Of a DNA stretch of 64,000 nucleotides, positions 28,051 to 37,231 are shown piece by piece (position 1 is the stretch's first letter; every line of letters begins with the position of its first letter). Source of the DNA: Gordonia heveisoli. GTDB taxonomy: Bacteria; Actinomycetota; Actinomycetes; Mycobacteriales; Mycobacteriaceae. The position numbers and the translations under genes were made by a program. The notes under the pieces are model-generated. The model searched no databases. It worked only from the letters and a program-made list of their open reading frames with translations, and was not told the DNA's origin. The DNA lies in assembly GCF_030315745.1 (NCBI RefSeq), contig NZ_JASXSH010000019.1, positions 1 to 64,000 on the forward strand, in the 5' to 3' direction.

Positions 28051-29066
28051 CGACCTTGTCGTGGAAGACCATCCTGAAATCGGCCTCCTTCGTGATCATC
28101 GGCATCATCGCCGCGGTGCTGGTCAGTAACACGCTGCGCGTTCCGGTTTCGGGACCGACCGACACCTACACGATCATGTTCACCGACGCCGAGGGCCTCG
28201 TGGAGGGCAACCCGGTCACCATGTCCGGCGTCCGAATCGGGCGCGTCGACGGCATCCGCTTCGAACCACAGGCCAACGGCACCACGCTGGCAGCGGTGAA
28301 GGTGAAGATCCAGCGGGAGCACGAACTGCCGAAGAACGTCGCGGCGAGTGTCCGTTACGGCGACATGCTCGGCGCCCGATACATCGCGATCGAACCGGGC
28401 CGACCCGACACCCCGGCCCGCGAGGGCAGCCGTATCCCGGCCACCGCCACCTCGCCGCCGGTCAATCTGACCGCATTGATGAACGGCTTCGAACCGCTGT
28501 TCTCGGCTCTGGACCCCAAGCAGGTCAACACCCTGGCGATGGGATTCACCCAAACCTTCGAGGGCCGTGAGGGATCGGTGCAGACGCTGCTCAAGCAGAT
28601 CGCCTCGATGGGGTCGAATCTGTCGGCGAATGCCGCGGTGTTCACCCGGCTGGTCACCAATCTCAACACGCTGATGTCCACGATGGACTCCAACAGCCCG
28701 AAGATGACCGAACTGTTCCAGGGTCTGAGTTCGTTGACCTCGGCGATCGTCGGTGACAACGGCCAGCTCACCGCCCTGCTCAACAGTGGCGACCGCGCGG
28801 TCGCCTCGCTCGCGTCGATGATGACCGCCGCCGGCGACAACTTCCGTCAGAGTCTCACCGGTCTGCGCAACGTCACCGGCACGTGGGTGCCGCACACCCC
28901 GCAGTTCAACGAATTCCTGCGGCAGTTCCCAATTCTCGCCTCGAAGATCAACCAGAGCGGTCGGTATGGCGGCTTCATGATGCTCTACCTGTGCAACTTC
29001 ACCCTGAAGGCATTCAACTTGGAGGCCAACATCTTCGGGCCCACGCATTCGCCGGTGTGCATGTGA
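28047..29066 (+). CDS. Mce family protein MceB
   Basis: A 339-residue MCE protein with an N-terminal anchor (ASFVIIGIIAAVLVSNTL), an MCE domain (FTDAEGLVEGNPVTMSGVRIGRV) and a helical C-terminal region. Two cysteines near the C-terminus (LCNF and PVCM) are typical of MceB. The start overlaps mceA by 4 bp (ATGA). The 63-bp gap to mceC is the largest inside the mce set. Confidence 0.92.
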   Translation: MTTLSWKTILKSASFVIIGIIAAVLVSNTLRVPVSGPTDTYTIMFTDAEGLVEGNPVTMSGVRIGRVDGIRFEPQANGTTLAAVKVKIQREHELPKNVAASVRYGDMLGARYIAIEPGRPDTPAREGSRIPATATSPPVNLTALMNGFEPLFSALDPKQVNTLAMGFTQTFEGREGSVQTLLKQIASMGSNLSANAAVFTRLVTNLNTLMSTMDSNSPKMTELFQGLSSLTSAIVGDNGQLTALLNSGDRAVASLASMMTAAGDNFRQSLTGLRNVTGTWVPHTPQFNEFLRQFPILASKINQSGRYGGFMMLYLCNFTLKAFNLEANIFGPTHSPVCM

Positions 29067-29129
29067 GCGACATGAACAGCCATCCCGACCCATCCACTAC
29101 CAGCCCAACGAGAAGGTAGGACCCGAGCC

Positions 29130-30173
29130 GTGTTTCTGGTCAGACTCATCGACGTCTTCGTCGGCATCTTGGAGTTCATCTTCAAGTCCGACAAGCGCGC
29201 CCAGGGTTCGTCACCGGCCGTCCTCGGAACCGCCGGCATCATCACCCTGCTGGTGCTGATGCTCATCGCCATCGGTGTGCCACAGCTGAAGTACCTCAAC
29301 GACACCTCGCCGTACTCCGCCGAACTCAAGAACGCGTCCGGTCTCACCACCTCGGATCCGGTCCTCGTCGCGGGTGTGCCCGCCGGACGAATCGAGTCCA
29401 TCGATCTCGCCGGTGACCGGGTCAAGGTCGGCTTCCGCCTCGACGACAACCAGCCGCTGGGCAACCAGACACGCGCCGGCGTCCGTCTGCGCACGGTGCT
29501 GGGCAAGCGTTACCTGGAGATCATTCCCGGTGGGCAGGGCAGTGTCGGCGAGAACAACACGATTCCGCTCGACCGCACGTCGGTGCCCTACAACCTCGAC
29601 GACATCTCCGCCGCCGCGGTGACCAGCTCACGCGAGATCGACCCGACCGCGGTCAAGAACATGATGGCGATGATGAACTCGATCATGCCCGAGTCGGCGA
29701 CCCTGGCCGACTCGATGGCCGGTGCCACCGGCGCGATGGCCGCGATCACCGGCACTGGAACCCAGCTCGACCAGTTGCTCGCCATCTCCAAGAAGCTCGC
29801 CGGAATCACCGCGCAGCAGAGTGATTCGGTGGCCGGTGCACTCTCCTCGACGCAGGCCATCGTGCAGACCCTCGCCGTTCGGCGGGTCGTTTTCACCCGC
29901 CTCGTCGACAATCTGCGGCTCGTCCTGGACCAGATGGCGACCACCTTCCCGAAGGTGCCGATGGGCCCGCTGGTCGACAACATCAAATCGGTGACCGGCA
30001 CGCTGCGGACCAACGCCTCGACCATCGACGCCATCCTCACGCAGCTACCGCCGGCGATGCGCACGATCGTCGACGCGACCGGCAACGGCAACTGGACCGA
30101 CGTGGTCTCGCCGAGCGCGGTCCTGCCTGACAACCTGCTATGCCTGCTCGGCGTAATGGAGGGGTGCCGCTGA
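29130..30173 (+). CDS. Mce family protein MceC
   Basis: A 347-residue MCE protein. The anchor lies at about residues 31-52 (GTAGIITLLVLMLIAIGV), followed by the MCE domain (ELKNASGLTTSDPVLVAGVPAGRI) and a helical region. The GTG at 29130 is chosen because it gives a family-like N-terminus; it follows a weak GGTAGGACCCGAG. The Cys pair near the C-terminus (LLCLL and EGCR) is conserved in MceC. Confidence 0.9.
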   Translation: MFLVRLIDVFVGILEFIFKSDKRAQGSSPAVLGTAGIITLLVLMLIAIGVPQLKYLNDTSPYSAELKNASGLTTSDPVLVAGVPAGRIESIDLAGDRVKVGFRLDDNQPLGNQTRAGVRLRTVLGKRYLEIIPGGQGSVGENNTIPLDRTSVPYNLDDISAAAVTSSREIDPTAVKNMMAMMNSIMPESATLADSMAGATGAMAAITGTGTQLDQLLAISKKLAGITAQQSDSVAGALSSTQAIVQTLAVRRVVFTRLVDNLRLVLDQMATTFPKVPMGPLVDNIKSVTGTLRTNASTIDAILTQLPPAMRTIVDATGNGNWTDVVSPSAVLPDNLLCLLGVMEGCR

Positions 30174-31360
30174 TGGCTTTCCGTCAAGTTCGTGAGGTCC
30201 GTCAGCGTAAGCGCTACGGCGGCAAGATATTCGTGGCCCTGCTACTGGTCGGTGCAATCGTCGCCGGGTGCTGGTACGTCTTCGGCCGTGACCCCCACAC
30301 CCGCACGGTCAATGCCGAATTCGCCTTCACCAACGGCCTTTACGAAGGTTCCAAGGTGACGGTTCTCGGTGTCGCGGTGGGGCGTATCGAGGAGATCGTC
30401 CCCGCAGGCGACCGTGTCAAGGTGCGCATGAGTGTGCCCGACGACGTCGCGCTGCCTGCCGACGTCCAGGCCTACGTACTCAATCCGTCGGTGATCAGCG
30501 ATCGTCACCTCGAACTCGGACCGGCCTACACAGAGGGCCCCGAATTCGCCGATGGCGGCACTATTCCGATCAGCCGCACCCACTCCCCCATCAGCTTCGA
30601 CCAACTGCTCGACAGCATCGGCACGCTGACCAAGATCATGGGACCGGCCGCCGGACCCACCGACGGTCAGGGCCGCCAGGACCCCAACAGCATGGGCGCA
30701 CTGCTGGCCGCCACCGCCCGCTCCTGGGACGGCCGCGGAACCGAATTCGGCACCACGATGTCCGGCCTGGCCTCCGCATCAGGCATCTTCGGCGCCCGCG
30801 TCGATGACATGCAGGATCTGATCGACAGCCTCAACACGATGATGCAGACCTTCCACGCCAAGCAGGTGTCGCTGGATGGACTGGTCAACGCGATGAGTCA
30901 GCTGTCCACCCAGTGGGCGGCGGCCAACCAGGACATCACAGCTCCGATCAAGGATCTGCGGGTCGTCTTCGACCAGATCAACGGGTTTGTGATGCAGCAC
31001 GGCAACGATGTCGGTGTGGTCGCCGAGAATCTGCGCGAGCTCGGCGCCACGCTGACCAAGAACAAGGCCGGTCTGGCCGAGTTCATGGATCTCGCGCCGT
31101 TGATGATGCAGAACCTGTCGAGCACCATCGGTCCTGATCGCCGCGGCCGGATCCGGCTGAACATCTCGACCACGCTCACCCAGTTCAAGAAGCTCAAGCC
31201 GCTCTGCGACCAGTTCCCGATGCCGATCTGCATCGGTGCGGGTCTGACCAATCCGATCGCCTTCCCGATCAGCAGCTCCGATCCGCTCGGCATCGTCTCG
31301 GCCATCACCGGCGGCGCCCTGCCGCCGAAGGCGCCGGCCGCACCGCGAGGGGGGAACTGA
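30173..31360 (+). CDS. Mce family protein MceD
   Basis: A 395-residue MCE protein. A basic N-terminus and anchor (IFVALLLVGAIVAGCWYVF) precede the MCE domain (FAFTNGLYEGSKVTVLGVAVGRI) and a long helical region. The sequence VAGC in the anchor resembles a lipobox, but the segment has no clear signal-peptidase II context and MceD proteins are not usually lipoproteins. The C-terminal PPKAPAAPRGGN tail is Pro-rich. It overlaps mceC by one base. Confidence 0.92.
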   Translation: MAFRQVREVRQRKRYGGKIFVALLLVGAIVAGCWYVFGRDPHTRTVNAEFAFTNGLYEGSKVTVLGVAVGRIEEIVPAGDRVKVRMSVPDDVALPADVQAYVLNPSVISDRHLELGPAYTEGPEFADGGTIPISRTHSPISFDQLLDSIGTLTKIMGPAAGPTDGQGRQDPNSMGALLAATARSWDGRGTEFGTTMSGLASASGIFGARVDDMQDLIDSLNTMMQTFHAKQVSLDGLVNAMSQLSTQWAAANQDITAPIKDLRVVFDQINGFVMQHGNDVGVVAENLRELGATLTKNKAGLAEFMDLAPLMMQNLSSTIGPDRRGRIRLNISTTLTQFKKLKPLCDQFPMPICIGAGLTNPIAFPISSSDPLGIVSAITGGALPPKAPAAPRGGN

Positions 31361-32490
31361 TGTCTCGCCGATCCATTCGCGTCTACACCGCGGTCGTGAC
31401 CGCGGCCGCGACGATGAGTCTGTCCGCCTGCTCCTACGGGTTGCAGGACCTTCCGCTCGGCGCCGGCGGTGGCGACGCCTTCTCGGTGACCGCCGAGCTG
31501 ACGACCGCCGACGGTGTGGTCAACGGCGCCGACGTCCGCAACGGGCAGCGGGTCGTCGGCCGGGTCACCGACATCACGCTCAGCGGCCAGCACGCCGAGA
31601 TCACCATGTCCTTGGAGCAGGACACGACGCTGCCGGCAAACACCACCGCAACGGTGGAACTGCCCTCGGCGCTGGGCACCCCGTTCATCCGGCTCACCGC
31701 GCCGGAGAAGCCGCAGGGCACGCTGACCGACGGCTCGCATCTGGAGCTCACGCAGACCTCGGTCGGGCCGCAGATCGAGGCGACGCTGGCCGCGCTCGGC
31801 GAGATCGTCGGCGGTAGCGGGGTCTCTCAGCTGCAGTCGGTGATGTCGAGCCTGAACTCCGCATTCGCGGGGCGTTCGGACAAGGTCGGTCATCTCATCG
31901 ACACGATGAACCGCCTGCTCGCGCGGTCGTCGAAGTACACCGAGGACTTCAACCAGGCGATTTCGGCGGCCGCCGATGTCAGCACCATTCTCGTCGGTCA
32001 GCAGAACGCGGTCGACGAGTTCCTCAAGACCGTGCCCGATGCGGTGAATGCGCTTGCCGCCCAGCGCAACCAGATCGCCTCGCTGATGCGTCAGACGACC
32101 ACGCTGGCAGTCAATCTGGATGCGGTCACCAAGGGTAGGCAGGCAACCCTCAACAGCATGGTCGGCGATGCCAACGTGTTGGTGAAGTCGTTGGCCGCCT
32201 TCAACGGCACCGTCGGCGCCACGCTGACGAACATGAATTCGTTCATGCGCAACTTCAACCGGTCGATCCGCGGTGACTACCTGGTCTTCGACGGTGCGCT
32301 CGACATTCCGGGTGGCATCGACAAGATCCTCACCGGCGGTCTGCTGCTGGCGGGTCAGCCATTGCCCAACGGCCAGGATCTGCGGGATGTGCTCAGCGGC
32401 GGTCTCGCCCGCGATCTGCATCCCGAACGTAAGCCGACCAAGAAGCGCGCACCCAAGTCGACCGCCGCACGTCCGGGAGCACCACGATGA
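31360..32490 (+). CDS. Mce family lipoprotein MceE
   Basis: A 376-residue MCE lipoprotein. The signal peptide ends in the lipobox LSAC, with Cys24 as the modified residue; the E subunit is the lipoprotein of classical mce operons, so this fixes the subunit order. The MCE domain (LTTADGVVNGADVRNGQRVVGRV) and helical domain follow. The C-terminus is Lys/Arg-rich. It overlaps mceD by one base and mceF by four. Confidence 0.93.
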   Translation: MSRRSIRVYTAVVTAAATMSLSACSYGLQDLPLGAGGGDAFSVTAELTTADGVVNGADVRNGQRVVGRVTDITLSGQHAEITMSLEQDTTLPANTTATVELPSALGTPFIRLTAPEKPQGTLTDGSHLELTQTSVGPQIEATLAALGEIVGGSGVSQLQSVMSSLNSAFAGRSDKVGHLIDTMNRLLARSSKYTEDFNQAISAAADVSTILVGQQNAVDEFLKTVPDAVNALAAQRNQIASLMRQTTTLAVNLDAVTKGRQATLNSMVGDANVLVKSLAAFNGTVGATLTNMNSFMRNFNRSIRGDYLVFDGALDIPGGIDKILTGGLLLAGQPLPNGQDLRDVLSGGLARDLHPERKPTKKRAPKSTAARPGAPR

Positions 32491-33761
32491 GCTACGGCAG
32501 CACCGTCCAGAACTCCGGCAAGGGTCGTCGGCGTTTGCCCACACCACGCACCGGCACACTGCAATTCATCATCTTCCTGGTGCTCGCGGCGGTCGTGATC
32601 CCGTACGGAATCAACTTCATCGCGGGCCCGGAGGGTTTCGGCGACAAAATCGTCCTGCACGCTCAGATGGAAGATGCCTTCGGCCTGACCGAGGGCACCG
32701 GCGTCACCCTGCGCGGCGTCGACGTCGGTACCGTCCGTTCGGTGTCGCTGTCCGACAATGGCGACGGCGCCGACGTCGAGCTCGTGGTGCGTGGCGACAC
32801 CCAGATCCCCAAGCAGTCCTTCATGCAGGTCACCATGGCCTCGATGGCGGGCATTCAGAGTGTCGACATCATTCCCGCCAACAACAATCCGCCGTATCTG
32901 TCCTCCGGTGACACCATCAACGCTCCGGCCAATCTGCAGCCCAAGCAGATGGATGCGATCATCGGCGACGCGGCCGCGGTGTTGCGGAGCATCGGCAGCG
33001 GGCACCTGACGACCTTCGGCAACGAGTTCTTCGACGCGTTCAGCCACGACGATCAGGCCCTGACCAAGCTGGTCAGCAACGGCACCGCACTGGCCGGCTT
33101 GGTCAACCGCAACGCACCTATCCTGCGTGGCCTGTTCGACGACTGGCTCAAGGTGCTGGACGCGATGAGCGACAACACCGCCGCTTTCGAATCGGGTATG
33201 CGGACGACGGCCTCCTTCACCGATCAGCTCGACGCCAATCAGCCGGTGTTCGTCTACATGCTCGACAAGGGCCCGGCCGCGATGAAGCGCACCAAGGATC
33301 TGTTCGACAAGTACCGCGGCACCTTCGGTGGTGTGCTGGCCAATCTGGTGACCGTGGAACCGATCATCAGTGACCGACAGCAGTCGCTGATCACCGGTCT
33401 CGAGACCATTCCGCGTGGGCTGCAGGACCTTCGTTCGATCGTCAAGAACGGTCGCGCCGACTTCGCGCTGATCGGCACGCAGGGACCTGTGTGCATGTTC
33501 TACGACGTGCCGCGCAACGAGATCGGCAATCTGACCCCGACCGCCCCGAATCTGAACCGCTACTGCCCGCCGGGCAATGGTCACGGTCAGCGCGGCGCGG
33601 TCAACGCCCCTCGCCCGAATGATCTGGGTATGGGCAACATGACCACTCCCGGCGGGGTTTCCGGCCCGCCGGCAGTCTCCGACCCCGTTCTCATCCCGAA
33701 TGGCGTCGAGTTGCTGCAGTGGTGGCAAGAACTTCTGGAAAGGGCACGAAATGGCAACTGA
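32487..33761 (+). CDS. Mce family protein MceF
   Basis: A 424-residue MCE protein and the last of the six. The anchor lies at about residues 26-45 (FIIFLVLAAVVIPYGINF), then the MCE domain (MEDAFGLTEGTGVTLRGVDVGTV) and helical region. Residues after about 350 are Pro/Gly/Asn-rich. Cysteines in GPVCMFY and NRYCPPG match MceF. Its last 11 bases overlap the following mam gene. Confidence 0.92.
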   Translation: MSYGSTVQNSGKGRRRLPTPRTGTLQFIIFLVLAAVVIPYGINFIAGPEGFGDKIVLHAQMEDAFGLTEGTGVTLRGVDVGTVRSVSLSDNGDGADVELVVRGDTQIPKQSFMQVTMASMAGIQSVDIIPANNNPPYLSSGDTINAPANLQPKQMDAIIGDAAAVLRSIGSGHLTTFGNEFFDAFSHDDQALTKLVSNGTALAGLVNRNAPILRGLFDDWLKVLDAMSDNTAAFESGMRTTASFTDQLDANQPVFVYMLDKGPAAMKRTKDLFDKYRGTFGGVLANLVTVEPIISDRQQSLITGLETIPRGLQDLRSIVKNGRADFALIGTQGPVCMFYDVPRNEIGNLTPTAPNLNRYCPPGNGHGQRGAVNAPRPNDLGMGNMTTPGGVSGPPAVSDPVLIPNGVELLQWWQELLERARNGN

Positions 33762-34539
33762 TATCACCTCGCACGAAGATCCGCGCACCGACGACTCGGT
33801 GGATACCGAGGCCGCCGACGGCACCGGGGCAGCCGACGAGACCACCGAGGCCCCCGAGGCCCCCGTCGCAGCACCCCGGGGCAAGAAGAAGGTTGCCGCC
33901 CGTTCCGCCCCGATGGCCCGCAGGCGACCGGCGAAGGCGTCCACCGGATCGGCGTCCACCGACGACACCGACATCTCCGACGGCGACGACACGGTCGTGT
34001 CCACGGTTGCGATGTCCGCTGCCACCCAGGCACGTCCGGAACGCAACCGTGGTCTGGTGTTCGTCGCGGCTGCGGCCGCGGTCGTGATGCTCGCGCTCGC
34101 CGGCGCGACCGCATTCTTCGGCTATCACTACTTCACCGACGACGATGCGGCCGCGGAGACTCCGGTGGTCGCCGACGGCGCTGCGGTCAACACCGCGAAG
34201 GACTACGCGATCAAGCTGTCCAGCTTCGACTATCGCGACCTGAACAAGAATCGCGACTCGATCGTCTCCATGTCGACGCCCGCCTTCGCCGGCCGGTATG
34301 CCGAGATGATCAACGCGCTGAACCCGATCGTCACCGACGGTCGCGGTGAGGCCACCGCGAAGGTGTCGCATGCGGCGCTGGAGAACGTCGACGGCAACAC
34401 CGCGGCGGTGCTGCTGTTCGTCGACCAGAGCGCGCGCAACATCGTCACCCCGGACGGAAAGTCCCAGCCCTACCGAATGCTGGTGACACTCAAGCACACC
34501 GACGGCCGCTGGCTCGTCGACAACGTCGAGACAAAGTGA
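33751..34539 (+). CDS. Mce-associated membrane protein (Mam/Mas)
   Basis: A 262-residue protein. Residues 1-90 are acidic and Thr/Ala-rich, then one membrane segment (about 92-115, VFVAAAAAVVMLALAGATAFF) leads to an external domain of SnoaL-like size ending WLVDNVETK. Such proteins follow the mce genes in mycobacteria and are thought to stabilise the complex. The ATG has an AAAGGG site and overlaps mceF by 11 bp. The final 20 bases with the stop are repeated once just downstream. Confidence 0.85.
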   Translation: MATDITSHEDPRTDDSVDTEAADGTGAADETTEAPEAPVAAPRGKKKVAARSAPMARRRPAKASTGSASTDDTDISDGDDTVVSTVAMSAATQARPERNRGLVFVAAAAAVVMLALAGATAFFGYHYFTDDDAAAETPVVADGAAVNTAKDYAIKLSSFDYRDLNKNRDSIVSMSTPAFAGRYAEMINALNPIVTDGRGEATAKVSHAALENVDGNTAAVLLFVDQSARNIVTPDGKSQPYRMLVTLKHTDGRWLVDNVETK

Positions 34540-34563
34540 CAGTCAACGTCGAGACGAAGTGAC
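34521..34563 (+). repeat. tandem duplication of the mam gene tail, stop codon included
   Basis: CAACGTCGAGACAAAGTGAC (34521-34540) recurs at 34544-34563 with one substitution, period 23 bp. The first copy is the real C-terminus and stop of the mam gene; the second is untranslated. Confidence 0.88.
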
Positions 34564-34603
34564 CACCTGAGTACTTCAACCCTCACCGCTGGAAGGAAAT
34601 CCA

Positions 34604-35518
34604 ATGGCCGCCAGTTACCTCCCCGTCATCGAGGAGACCGTCCCGGAACTGACCACGGCGCAGACGCGGATCGAGATCACCACCCGCAAACGCCGTCGGA
34701 CGAGCAAGAGTAAACCTGCCCGCATCCAGGAGGCGATCGACTTCTGGTCCTTCGCGGGTGGGGCCGCGAATGTGGTCATGCAGCTCGGTTGGCCGGAGGT
34801 CGCCTACGGCGTGATGGAGTCGAAGGTCGAGTCGGGGGCGTTGACCAAACACCCGTGGAAGCGTGCGCGCACCACCGGCCAGTATCTCGCCGTCGCCATC
34901 CTCGGCAGCGAGGAGGAGAAGAAGGCGTTCCGGGAGGCGGTCAACACCGCCCACCGTCATGTCCGTTCCGACGAGAACAGCCCGGTGAAGTACAACGCCT
35001 TCAACCGCGAGCTGCAGATGTGGGTCGCGGCCTGCCTGTTCATCGGGATCGAGGACTCTCATCAGCTGCTGCATGGCGTGATGGAAGAGGATGAGGCCGA
35101 GGAGTTTTACCAGTCGTCGAAGACTCTGGGCACGACGTTGCAGGTTCCGCATGACATGTGGCCGGCCACCCGCAAGGACTTCGACCACTATTGGAATGTG
35201 GCATGCCAGCGCGTCGTCATCGACGACACGACCTGCGACTTCCTCAACGATCTGGTCGATCTGAAGATGATCAACCCGCTGATCCGGTTGCCGTTCGTGA
35301 ATCTGCTGCGGTTCCTGACGATCGGCTTCCTGCCTCCGCAGTACCGTGACCAGCTCGGTCTGGAATGGACCGAGGACGATCGGCGGCGTTTCCAGCATCT
35401 GTTCTCCTTCGTCGGCTTCGTCAACAAGTTCCTGCCGAAGTCGATTCGCTTCGGTGGTAGCCGAATGCTGATGCGCGACTTGCGTTATCGCATGAAGCAC
35501 GACAAGGCCGTGATCTGA
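34604..35518 (+). CDS. DUF2236 (MpaB/latex-clearing-like) oxygenase family protein, first copy
   Basis: A 304-residue, mostly helical protein of the DUF2236 family, which includes MpaB oxygenase and the heme-dependent latex-clearing protein. The family region NTAHRHVRSDENSPVKY through FNRELQMWVAACLF is visible, with histidines that could bind heme. No signal peptide is seen. The ATG has an AAGGAAAT site. It lies 64 bp after the mam gene in the mce run, and a second DUF2236 gene follows with one base between. A role in oxidising the imported lipid is inference from position. Confidence 0.82.
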   Translation: MAASYLPVIEETVPELTTAQTRIEITTRKRRRTSKSKPARIQEAIDFWSFAGGAANVVMQLGWPEVAYGVMESKVESGALTKHPWKRARTTGQYLAVAILGSEEEKKAFREAVNTAHRHVRSDENSPVKYNAFNRELQMWVAACLFIGIEDSHQLLHGVMEEDEAEEFYQSSKTLGTTLQVPHDMWPATRKDFDHYWNVACQRVVIDDTTCDFLNDLVDLKMINPLIRLPFVNLLRFLTIGFLPPQYRDQLGLEWTEDDRRRFQHLFSFVGFVNKFLPKSIRFGGSRMLMRDLRYRMKHDKAVI

Positions 35519-35519
35519 T

Positions 35520-36458
35520 TTGTCCGCAAGGTCGCAGCCGACGTTGGCGCAGGTACTCAACGAGCCCGTCATCTATCTGATGTGGCCCCGTTCGGTCCTG
35601 ATGCAGCTCGCCCACCCCGACATCGCCGCCACCGAGGTCGTCAGCGGTGTGTACGGGAATCGTGGGGCTCAGCGCTGGGCTGGCACGATCGAGTATCTGC
35701 GGGTCGCGATCGGCGGTCGCGACGAGCATCGTCGTGATCTGATCCGTGACGTCAACGCCGTTCATGCCGCCGTCCGGGTGCCCGACGATCATCCGGAGGG
35801 TGTCCGGCGGCCGGTCTTCGATCCCCGGTTGCAGCGCTGGGTGGTGGCCACCTGGTTCGTGAGTATCGTCGACACGTACCGACTGTTGGTCGGTCCGCTC
35901 GACGACGACACGGTTGAACGGCTCTATCGTGAGTTCCAGCCTGCGGGCACGCTGCTCCAGATGGGTCCGGCCGACTGGCCGGCTGACGTCGCGGCGCTGC
36001 GCGCCTATGTTGCTTATATGGAAGGTGAGTTCCCGGCGCGTCTGCCTCGGTCGGGACCCGATGATCCCCCGGAGTTCGCGACTCCGGGGGATGTCGCCGC
36101 CCAGGTGTTCTCCACCTATTCGCTGCGGCGGCGGTATGTCCGCCGAATCGGTCGGGTGCGGCTGTTGACCTGGGGTATGGCCGGCGAAGGCCTACGCTCG
36201 GTGTATGGCATCGAGTGGACCGCCGCCCACGACCGCCGGTTCGAGCGCTGTGTCCGCTCGATCCGCCGCCTGCACACCTACTGGCCCGGAACGCTGCGCC
36301 GCAGGCACGGCCGACGCGTGACGCGGCGATATCAGCGGTCACCGCACGGTCGGGCGTCGGCGGGCCTGCGGGCCTCTCGCTCCCCGGCAAACCACACCGC
36401 GCGCTCCTCCCGAACCCCCACGAACGACGACCCCCGCACCGGACGGAATCACCGATGA
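35520..36458 (+). CDS. DUF2236 (MpaB/latex-clearing-like) oxygenase family protein, second copy
   Basis: A 312-residue DUF2236 protein, diverged from its neighbour. VIYLMWPRSVLMQLAHPDIA at the N-terminus, VNAVHAAVRV and LQRWVVATWF are typical family positions. The last about 60 residues are Arg/Ser/Thr-rich and of low complexity, with no family match apparent. The start is TTG one base after the previous stop; an alternative would truncate the conserved N-terminus. It overlaps the GntR gene by 4 bp, so all are likely one transcript. Confidence 0.8.
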   Translation: MSARSQPTLAQVLNEPVIYLMWPRSVLMQLAHPDIAATEVVSGVYGNRGAQRWAGTIEYLRVAIGGRDEHRRDLIRDVNAVHAAVRVPDDHPEGVRRPVFDPRLQRWVVATWFVSIVDTYRLLVGPLDDDTVERLYREFQPAGTLLQMGPADWPADVAALRAYVAYMEGEFPARLPRSGPDDPPEFATPGDVAAQVFSTYSLRRRYVRRIGRVRLLTWGMAGEGLRSVYGIEWTAAHDRRFERCVRSIRRLHTYWPGTLRRRHGRRVTRRYQRSPHGRASAGLRASRSPANHTARSSRTPTNDDPRTGRNHR

Positions 36459-37156
36459 GTACTGGATCTCTACGCCGCACCCAACTCACCGACGAGGTGG
36501 CCAACCACCTGCGCAATCGGATCATGACCGGGCAGCTGCGGCCCGGTGATTTCGTGCGGCTCGACGAGACCGCGTCCACTCTCGGGTGCAGCGTGACTCC
36601 CGTCCGCGAGGCACTGGTCACCCTGCGCGGGGAGGGATTGGTGCGGTCCTCTCCGCACCGCGGTTTCATCGTCGAACCGCTCGATCGTGGCGACATCGTG
36701 GACATCTTCTGGATGCAGGCGGAGTTGTCGGCGCGGCTGGCGACGCACGCCGCCCGCGCGCAAGACCTGGAACGTCATCTCGCCGAGCTCGGTGAGATCG
36801 TCGACCGGCTCGAACTGGCGGTCAACGCGCAGCATCCCGACCTGATTCTGGCCGGCGAGTTCGCCTTCCACCGCAAGGTTCATCTGATGGCGAACAGCAA
36901 GAAGCTCGCATGGTTCCAGTACGCGGCCAGCAAGTACAACCCCTTCGAGTTGTATTCCGCCGACACCGAGTGGGGCCATGAGGCGGTCGCGAGCCACCGC
37001 GTCCTCATCGAGAAGTTGCGGGCCGGCGATGTGGAGGGCATTCGCAGCGAGGTCGGCGCCCGTTTCGCCGATGCCCGTGACCGGCTGATCGCCAGCCTGG
37101 AATCGATCGGTTTCTGGGACGAGGCCGTGGATACCCGCAAGGCCAACTCGGCGTAG
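36455..37156 (+). CDS. GntR family regulator, FadR/FCD type
   Basis: A 233-residue regulator. Residues 1-75 are the winged helix-turn-helix (LTDEVANHLRNRIMTGQLRPGDFVRLDE, VTPVREALVTLRGEGLV). Residues about 85-220 are an all-helical FCD ligand domain with histidines that may bind metal (FAFHRKVH, ASHRVLIEKL). The start overlaps the preceding DUF2236 gene by ATGA, so it closes the mce run. M. tuberculosis Mce1R is a regulator of the same family, so control of this mce cluster, possibly through the palindrome at 24917-24930, is a reasonable inference. Confidence 0.88.
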   Translation: MSTGSLRRTQLTDEVANHLRNRIMTGQLRPGDFVRLDETASTLGCSVTPVREALVTLRGEGLVRSSPHRGFIVEPLDRGDIVDIFWMQAELSARLATHAARAQDLERHLAELGEIVDRLELAVNAQHPDLILAGEFAFHRKVHLMANSKKLAWFQYAASKYNPFELYSADTEWGHEAVASHRVLIEKLRAGDVEGIRSEVGARFADARDRLIASLESIGFWDEAVDTRKANSA

Positions 37157-37231
37157 GTCCTCGGCACACCTCGGCCGACCCCGACCGCGTAGGCAAGCCA
37201 GACCGGCGTCGGGCAGGTAGCGTGGCGAAGT

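Noticed and set aside
30898-34046. Two long minus-strand open frames opposite mceD-mceE and mceF-mam
   Set aside because: They are His/Arg/Gly/Asp-rich and featureless, as expected for the antisense of high-GC genes. The plus-strand Mce proteins are complete and overlap each other.
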